Source of the DNA: Deltaproteobacteria bacterium
GTDB taxonomy: Bacteria > Desulfobacterota > BSN033 > UBA1163
Direction of reading: 5' to 3'
Length of the DNA: 41,174 bases
Assembly (NCBI GenBank): GCA_016875195.1
Contig: VGRY01000035.1
Span: 1 to 41,174 of the forward strand
Part shown: piece after piece, positions 35,854 to 41,174 of the stretch
Layout of the letters: each line of letters starts with the position of its first letter
How positions within the stretch are numbered: position 1 is the stretch's first letter
Program-made: the position numbers and the translations under genes
The notes under the pieces: generated by a model
What the model was told of the DNA's origin: nothing
What the model saw: the letters and a program-made list of their open reading frames with translations, nothing else
Databases searched by the model: none

Positions 35854-36005
35854 AATTCAAAACTCACTCAGTTCTATCTTGATCCCGATTTCGTAATAAA
35901 CCCATATTTTTTACCATTATCATTTCACAGCTAATAAATCAATATTAAAGTGATTTTTTTAACAAACGAACATGCTAAAGATCTATACATATTAATTTCA
36001 ATAAG

Positions 36006-36161
36006 TTAAGGCTACCTCTAAAATGTCATTCCGGTCCCGATCTTCATCGGGAGAATCCATCCCGCGTTTGGCGGGTTGAAATGACTGGACTCCGGTCGTT
36101 GCGACTCGAAACCGAGTTTTCACCGGAGTGACGAATTCTGATTTATTAGAGGTTCCCTTAA
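36006..36161. mobile_element. MITE-like element overlapping the 3' end of the giant activase gene
   Basis: TTAAGG-n3-CCTCTAA at 36006 and TTAGAGG-n3-CCTTAA at 36146-36161 are inverted (16 bases, two mismatches). Inside are GTCATTCCGG...CCGGAGTGAC and smaller hairpins. The right end of the element supplies the stop codon of the activase gene at 36158-36160. There is no ORF. The rest of 35854-36005 is AT-rich, with no gene. Confidence 0.6.
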
Positions 36162-39100
36162 ATCTTCTTGCTCTTTCTTATCTGAAATTCTTTGGCCTGG
36201 TGCATGAAGGCTTCGAGGCGGGTTAGTGTATTGGTCTGTTCCTGTCCATCGTAGGCCATGTTGAGGATGGGAATATTATTATGCTCCTCCTGGTATCTCT
36301 TTAACAGGGCGCTTACAATCGTTCCTGGCATGCAGGTGAAGGGCATGATATTGACGATTCCGCTTGCCCCCCTCTTTGCAAAGTCGATCGATTTTCCGAT
36401 GGAGAGGATGGCCTCTCCCTCAAACGAGGAATCAATATAGGGTTTTGCTCTTTTGAAGATCGTTCGGGTTTTTGGTTCGCCGAAATTTCTGAGATGGCGT
36501 TTAAATACCTGTTCCAGATGGTGCTCGTCTTTCTTCTGATAGTAGTCCGTCAGAAAAACTTTTAAGAGATTGGAAAACGACTTTTTCTGAAGGCTTCTCT
36601 TCTTGGAGATGGTGTTGACATAGAGGACCCATTCGGTCATGGGCGCCATCCACGCCTCTCCTCCGAACTGTTCGATCTTCCGGACCACCTCCTCGTTGCT
36701 GAACCGATTGAGACGGACATAGATCTCTCCCACGATCCCGATCAGGGGTTTTGTCCCCGGACTCTCCACCTCAACCTCGGCGAAACGCCCAAGGCTCTTG
36801 TGAAGCGCTTCTTTTAGATCATTTCCTGTCCGGATCGCTTCACACACCCTATTCAATGACTCCGCGTAAATCTGATTGCCCCTTCCCTTTTCCTTCTCAT
36901 AGGGACGGGTTTCGAGGAGTTTCTTCATCAGAAGGTCTACGGCAACAATGCCCTGCCAGGCCAGACGTGAGAACTGAGAACCCATGATGCCCAGGTCATT
37001 GTAAAGCGTTTCATCCTGATTGGGAGCGTAGATGGGGACATGCTGAAAACCCAGGTCGTCCAAGACGAGTCGATGGAACCGGTGATACTGCCCAAACCGG
37101 CACGGCCCATTTCCAGAGGGCATGAAGAAAGCCGCCTTCTCATGATCGAAGTTCGGGTCTTTAACCGTCTTCACCATGTCGCCGGTCGTCAGAATACAGG
37201 GATAACACTCCTTCCCTGAAGTCAGCTTCCTTCCCCAGTAAAGCGTCTCTTCGCTCGATTCGGAAATGACCTCTGCCTCCACGCCGCAGGCATGGAAGGC
37301 CGCAGCCACTGCATAGGCTCCATCATACATATACGGGATATAAATCTTCTTCGTCCGGTCGGTTTTAGGTTTTTCCTTTTCCAAACCATTGGGCCTTGTC
37401 TTCTTTGCATTCTTCAGGCTATCGAGAAAGGCTTCGCAGCGCGTGATGGCGCCTGCGTCCGCGCTGTGTTCATCAATCTCCAATTGAAGATGAGGCTTCC
37501 CTTTCGAAAGGTCCCTGTAAAAATGGTTGATAAAGGAATCCGGACCGCAACCGAAGTTGGTGATATAGACCGCGTAGAGTCTTGGGTCTTCATTGATGAT
37601 CTTTCCGGCAGAAAGGATCTTCTGTCCGTATCGCCAGTACATCTCCTGGATCTCTTTGGTCGGTTTGACCGAATCGAGGGGAAGGAAATCCATGGGGATG
37701 GCAAGGACTCCCAGGTCTTTCAACTTTTTCGGCATCTCAAGATTGACTCCGGGATCGCAGGAGTTATAAGGTCTTCCTATAATCACCATCGCTTTTTCAT
37801 CAGGGTCGATCTGATTCAAAATCTCCTTTCCCCTATTGAGTAGCGATTGGTAGAACTTGGCCTGAAACCTCTCTGCCTTGCCCAGGGCCCTCTTTACCTG
37901 CTTCGACCCCCGTTGGAGTGATTTTCCAAAATCGATCAGCTCTTTCTCCAGATGATCTCTTCCGAAACGGAAATGAAAGATGGGCTGGAGGACTTGGACA
38001 TCATCCTTCTTAAAATCGATGGAGGAATGGACTGCATAGGGAAAGGCCTGTGCATAGGGACAGGCCGTACTGATTGGAATTTCGGGATGGGGCGATTTGA
38101 GGTTGACAATGGACGGCAGAAAGATTCGCTTCACTCCTTTATCGAGAAGGTTGAGAACATGGCCATGACTTACCTTGATGGGAAAACAGGTCTCTGCAAC
38201 AACATTCTCCACTCCTTTCCGGATCAACTCCTTATTCGTTGGATCGGAGAGGACGACCCTGTAACCCAATTCCGTAAAGAAGGCTTTCCAGAAGGGCATC
38301 ATCTCGTGGAGGTAGAGAATTCTTGGGATTCCGATTTCGGGGGCATCGGCTGGGAGAGCTTCCTCCTTCTCATAAGAGGCAAAGAGCATCTTCTCCCTCT
38401 CCTCAAAGAGGTCGGGAAGGTCAGTCCCTTTAGTCCGCTTGATCACATCATACTTCTCGCAACGGCTTCCATAGAAGAGAGGTTTTTCGCCTTCGACGCT
38501 CACCTTCCGGATAAGGCAGAGATTAGGACAGCTTTTGCATTCGAACGAGGTCTGTTCGTAACGGCGCTGGCTGAGGTCGAACCCCTTAAATCCGGAACGC
38601 TCCCAGGCCCGTTCTTCCATGGCCAGGATAGCAACTCCAATAGCTCCGGTCACGTCGTGATTTTCAGGGACAATGATCTCTTTTCCGAGGACTTTCTCAA
38701 AGGCAGCCACCACCCCTTTGTTAAAAGCCGTGCCTCCCTGAAAGAAGATCCGGTCTCCAATGCGACGGTCTCCAACCACCCGGTTCAAATAATTCTGGAC
38801 AATGGAATAACTGAGACCGGCAACGAGGTTGTCCTTGGGAGCGCCCCTTTGCTGGTGATGGACAAGGTCTGATTCGATGAAGACCGTGCATCGCTCTCCC
38901 ATCCTCACCGGCTCTCCGGCACAGAGGGCCAGTTTCCCAAACTCCTCTTTGATCGAGATATCCAGTTTTTCTGCCTGTTCCTCTAAGAAAGAGCCTGTCC
39001 CGGCAGCGCATACCTTGTTCATCTCAAAATCGACGACCACTCGGTTGTCGATGCTGATATACTTTGAGTCCTGACCGCCAATCTCAAAAATCGTATCGAC

Positions 39101-40396
39101 TGCCGGGTCGATGTAAACGGCAGCTGTGGCTTGGGCGGTGATCTCATTTCGGACCAGATCCGCGCCCACAAAATCGGCAGTGAGGTAGCGTCCTGAACCG
39201 GTCGTCCCAACGCCTTTAATCTCCACCCGGTCGCCAATCTCCGCGCCGATCTCCTGAAGTCCAGTGCGAACCGCTTCAATCGGTCTTCCCGCCGTCATCA
39301 GGTAGCGTTTTGCAAGAACTTTCTTTTTCCGATCAATCACCACAAGATTGGTGCTGATGGAACCCACATCGAGGCCGAGATAGGCTTCGATCTTATTCCC
39401 CTCCCCCTTGTCCGCCCAAGGCGGATCCGCCTCTGGCGGAATGGGGGAGGTCGGTACGACTCGAAACCGAGGTAAGGGTGGGGGTGATAAATGATTCGAT
39501 GAAAGGCAGAGAGGTTGAAGGGGTACCTCTTTCTCTTCATGATGAAGCAAATATTCCTTCAGGGCTGCTACATTTAAGGTTTCTGCCTTTTTAGGCTGTT
39601 TGTTATCCCGGGTGACCAGAACCGCCCCAATGGCTCCCATGGAGGCAAAATATTTGGGGATGAGCAAGTCTCCATCCGAGAGTTCCAGGACATCCTGAAA
39701 TGCTTTCCTCATTCCTACATTGGCTGCTACTCCTCCCTGAAAGGAGACGGGTTTGACAAAGGTTTTTCCCTTACCGATGTTGCTCTTGAAATTTCTTGCC
39801 AGGGCATAACAGAGACCAGCCACGATGTCATAATCCGGTGTGGCGATCTGCTGGAGGTGGATCATATCCGATTTTGCAAAGACGCTGCATCGGCCTGCAA
39901 TGCGAGGCGGGTTTTTTGATTTAAGGGCGATTTCGCCGAATTCTTCAATCGTGAAGCCAAGCCGACTCGCCTGCTGATCCAGGAAGGAACCGGTGCCAGC
40001 TGCGCAGAGGGTGTTCATTGAGAAATCGGAGATTTTGAAATGTCCTTTTTCCTCTTCGATAAAAATCAGCTTCGAGTCCTCTCCTCCGATATCGATGATG
40101 GTCCGGATCTCAGGATAAAAATGTTGAACTGCCCTCGCCTGGGCAATGATCTCGTTGACGAAATGACCTCCGAGGAGTTCAGAGAAAAGTTTTCCTCCGG
40201 TGCCTGTAAATGAGATGCTGTGAAATTGTTCTGGTGGTATGCGGCCAAGAATCTCTTCCAGGATTCTCTGTACTGTTTTGAGGGGCTGCCCTTTGATCCG
40301 GGTATAATGCTCTTCTAACACTTCTCCTTGATCGTTCAGGATCACCGTATTTGCACTGACGGAGCCAACATCAATGCCTAAGTAAAGTTTATTCAT
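36158..40396 (-). CDS. Giant BcrAD/BadFG-type two-activase protein (2-hydroxyacyl-CoA dehydratase-related)
   Basis: About 1412 residues. Two ASKHA activase domains: the first (about 1-265) has LGIDVGSVSANTV, IDIGGEDSK and the cluster cysteines in NTLCAAGTGSFLDQQ and GRCSVFAKSD; the second (about 338-595) repeats LGLDVGSISTNLV, EIGGQDSK, KVCAAGTGSFLEEQ. Each activase has two cysteines for a bridging 4Fe-4S cluster. A CKSCPNLC segment follows, then DUF2229-type and dehydratase-related regions to the C-terminus. Single-polypeptide relatives of this size are common in anaerobes; the substrate is unknown. The linker between the activases includes residues from a palindromic repeat. The start at 40396 or 40408 is possible. 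Confidence 0.88.
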   Translation of the reverse strand: MNKLYLGIDVGSVSANTVILNDQGEVLEEHYTRIKGQPLKTVQRILEEILGRIPPEQFHSISFTGTGGKLFSELLGGHFVNEIIAQARAVQHFYPEIRTIIDIGGEDSKLIFIEEEKGHFKISDFSMNTLCAAGTGSFLDQQASRLGFTIEEFGEIALKSKNPPRIAGRCSVFAKSDMIHLQQIATPDYDIVAGLCYALARNFKSNIGKGKTFVKPVSFQGGVAANVGMRKAFQDVLELSDGDLLIPKYFASMGAIGAVLVTRDNKQPKKAETLNVAALKEYLLHHEEKEVPLQPLCLSSNHLSPPPLPRFRVVPTSPIPPEADPPWADKGEGNKIEAYLGLDVGSISTNLVVIDRKKKVLAKRYLMTAGRPIEAVRTGLQEIGAEIGDRVEIKGVGTTGSGRYLTADFVGADLVRNEITAQATAAVYIDPAVDTIFEIGGQDSKYISIDNRVVVDFEMNKVCAAGTGSFLEEQAEKLDISIKEEFGKLALCAGEPVRMGERCTVFIESDLVHHQQRGAPKDNLVAGLSYSIVQNYLNRVVGDRRIGDRIFFQGGTAFNKGVVAAFEKVLGKEIIVPENHDVTGAIGVAILAMEERAWERSGFKGFDLSQRRYEQTSFECKSCPNLCLIRKVSVEGEKPLFYGSRCEKYDVIKRTKGTDLPDLFEEREKMLFASYEKEEALPADAPEIGIPRILYLHEMMPFWKAFFTELGYRVVLSDPTNKELIRKGVENVVAETCFPIKVSHGHVLNLLDKGVKRIFLPSIVNLKSPHPEIPISTACPYAQAFPYAVHSSIDFKKDDVQVLQPIFHFRFGRDHLEKELIDFGKSLQRGSKQVKRALGKAERFQAKFYQSLLNRGKEILNQIDPDEKAMVIIGRPYNSCDPGVNLEMPKKLKDLGVLAIPMDFLPLDSVKPTKEIQEMYWRYGQKILSAGKIINEDPRLYAVYITNFGCGPDSFINHFYRDLSKGKPHLQLEIDEHSADAGAITRCEAFLDSLKNAKKTRPNGLEKEKPKTDRTKKIYIPYMYDGAYAVAAAFHACGVEAEVISESSEETLYWGRKLTSGKECYPCILTTGDMVKTVKDPNFDHEKAAFFMPSGNGPCRFGQYHRFHRLVLDDLGFQHVPIYAPNQDETLYNDLGIMGSQFSRLAWQGIVAVDLLMKKLLETRPYEKEKGRGNQIYAESLNRVCEAIRTGNDLKEALHKSLGRFAEVEVESPGTKPLIGIVGEIYVRLNRFSNEEVVRKIEQFGGEAWMAPMTEWVLYVNTISKKRSLQKKSFSNLLKVFLTDYYQKKDEHHLEQVFKRHLRNFGEPKTRTIFKRAKPYIDSSFEGEAILSIGKSIDFAKRGASGIVNIMPFTCMPGTIVSALLKRYQEEHNNIPILNMAYDGQEQTNTLTRLEAFMHQAKEFQIRKSKKI
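39412..39446 (+). repeat. Palindromic repeat copy B inside the giant activase gene
   Basis: CCGCCCAAGGCGGATCCGC followed by CTCTGGCGGAATGGGG matches the segment at 7968-7999 in the cusB-like gene. Here it lies in frame between the two activase domains and codes for part of a Pro-rich linker (PIPPEADPPWADKGEG). A CGACTCGAAACCGAG piece just downstream recurs in the MITE at 36006-36161. It is a coding insertion that kept the frame open. Confidence 0.55.
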
Positions 40397-40599
40397 CCCC
40401 ACACCCATATGTCTGAAAAAAGTGTAAACGAATTAATCTTAATTGATTCAATCTCTCCTTTTCAAGTCAAGCTTGTTCCCTTTGTTCATCCTTTCCGTCC
40501 ATTAAAAATAGAATGATGTGCTAAATGGCAATCAAGGAGGCCTAAATGCGAATAAAGAAAAAGATGATTGGAATTTGAAGAAGAGATTTTAAAAACTTA

Positions 40600-40965
40600 T
40601 CATGTATATTGTAAATCGAAGGCGTCCCTGATCAGTTCGATCTCCTCACCTTTGGCTCCAAGAAGAATGGCGACCACATCAAACCGGGCCTTTGCCTCTT
40701 CGAGCCTCTTTTCTTTCAAAAAGTAGAGGGCTGCTTTAGAGATTTGTTCCTGTTTTTTTTGGTTAACCGCCATCTGTGGAGGGCCGAATGCCGTGGACCG
40801 TCTCGTTTTGACTTCAATAAAGGCAAAGGTGTCTTTCTCTCTTGCAATGATATCAACCTCGCCCATCTTGCAAACATAATTCCTCTGGAGGATGCGATAA
40901 CCATTCTTCTTTAAAAAACGAAGGGCGATCTCTTCACCTTTCTGGCCAAGTTCTTTTTTCTGCAT
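40600..40965 (-). CDS. yraN: YraN family putative endonuclease
   Basis: 121 residues, normal length. GQKGEEIALRFLKKNGY, EVDIIAREKDTFAFIEVKTRRS is the restriction-endonuclease-like core (Asp...Glu-x-Lys). The exact role is unknown; the family is often beside rnhB, as here. I chose the internal ATG at 40965 rather than an upstream ATG at 41010, because the earlier residues are unlike the family and the preceding sequence is a repeat. Confidence 0.85.
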   Translation of the reverse strand: MQKKELGQKGEEIALRFLKKNGYRILQRNYVCKMGEVDIIAREKDTFAFIEVKTRRSTAFGPPQMAVNQKKQEQISKAALYFLKEKRLEEAKARFDVVAILLGAKGEEIELIRDAFDLQYT

Positions 40966-41002
40966 CGTTCTTTTATTTCCCAAATCAAGTCTCTCTTGGA
41001 GC

Positions 41003-41046
41003 GTCGGCATTCATTGCCGACGAAGTCTGCCCTCAATCAATGAGGG
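41003..41046. repeat. Pair of small hairpins between yraN and rnhB
   Basis: GTCGGCA pairs with TGCCGAC (41003-41021), and CCCTCA pairs with TGAGGG (41030-41046). The type is a dispersed repeat, placed in the gap between the two genes. Confidence 0.5.
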
Positions 41047-41083
41047 TGCTACAAATTTTTCTCCCCGTCTCCCCATCCCTTCA

Positions 41084-41174
41084 TCATAAATATTCTTTGA
41101 CGCCCCGAAATGTTTTGCGGTGGAGTTCACAGACGCCAAATCTCTCAATGGCCTTCCGGTGTTCTTCTGTCCCG
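41084..41174 (-). CDS. rnhB: Ribonuclease HII, C-terminal end (partial)
   Basis: The gene runs off the right edge, so only the last 29 codons and the stop (TGA at 41084-41086) are visible. They read GTEEHRKAIERFGVCELHR then KTFRGVKEYL. This matches the GT-x-x-H...HR-x-x-F ending of RNase HII, which cuts RNA in RNA-DNA hybrids. The yraN neighbour downstream is the usual rnhB arrangement. The ORF cannot be assessed further. Confidence 0.75.
   Translation of the reverse strand, partial: GTEEHRKAIERFGVCELHRKTFRGVKEYL

Noticed and set aside
1..41174. CRISPR arrays, tRNA or rRNA genes, prophage or transposase genes
   Set aside because: No regularly spaced direct repeats, cloverleaf sequences, rRNA blocks or phage or transposase motifs were recognised on either strand.

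Overview
The window looks like chromosomal DNA of an anaerobic, moderate-GC bacterium of the old Deltaproteobacteria (Desulfobacterota, Syntrophales-like). The evidence is the gene content: a giant two-activase 2-hydroxyacyl-CoA dehydratase-type protein, Na+-translocating decarboxylase beta subunits, a split PEP-synthase-type enzyme resembling phenylphosphate synthase, a probable selenocysteine codon, and many small palindromic interspersed repeats. This placement is inference; there is no rRNA or phylogenetic marker here.

Layout. Positions 1-10100 (minus strand) form a copper/heavy-metal efflux island: a small Cys/His-rich secreted protein, a TolC-type outer-membrane factor, a lipoprotein membrane-fusion protein, a CusA/CzcA-type RND pump, a periplasmic His-rich protein and a CopA P1B-ATPase. 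Positions 10100-17200 (minus) form a sulfur-carrier cysteine/homocysteine cluster: TlpA-like thioredoxin, Rrf2 regulator, threonine synthase, a MoaD-NIL fused sulfur carrier, a rhodanese-MoeB E1-like enzyme, a secreted double rhodanese, a JAMM metalloprotease and a cysteine-synthase-family enzyme. The E1-like gene is interrupted by one in-frame TGA exactly where the family has its conserved catalytic cysteine. The reading frame continues with conserved sequence and the second half of the zinc site, and a bacterial-SECIS-like hairpin follows, so I read it as a selenoprotein.

Positions 17300-23400 (plus) hold a zinc-ribbon protein, a two-gene PEP-synthase-like phosphotransferase (possible phenylphosphate synthase type) behind a good sigma-70 promoter and ahead of a strong terminator, a HypE-like AIR-synthase-family protein and an MFS transporter. 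Positions 23400-28800 (minus) are housekeeping: a metallopeptidase-like protein, a Nudix hydrolase, an isochorismatase-family hydrolase, TatD, a PLD-family nuclease, a GmhB-Sua5 fusion and PurE. A CMD-family protein (plus) and a Ca2+-type P-ATPase (minus) follow. Positions 32500-35860 (minus) carry two Na+-pump units, each a beta subunit paired with a different gamma-like membrane protein (one was a 44-residue ORF). Positions 36158-40396 hold the giant activase/dehydratase-related protein, and the window ends with yraN and the 3' end of rnhB.

Most intergenic gaps carry small inverted repeats or MITE-like elements. One palindromic sequence has also been accommodated in frame inside two unrelated genes (cusB-like and the giant activase). 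No tRNA, rRNA, CRISPR array, phage or transposase gene was seen.
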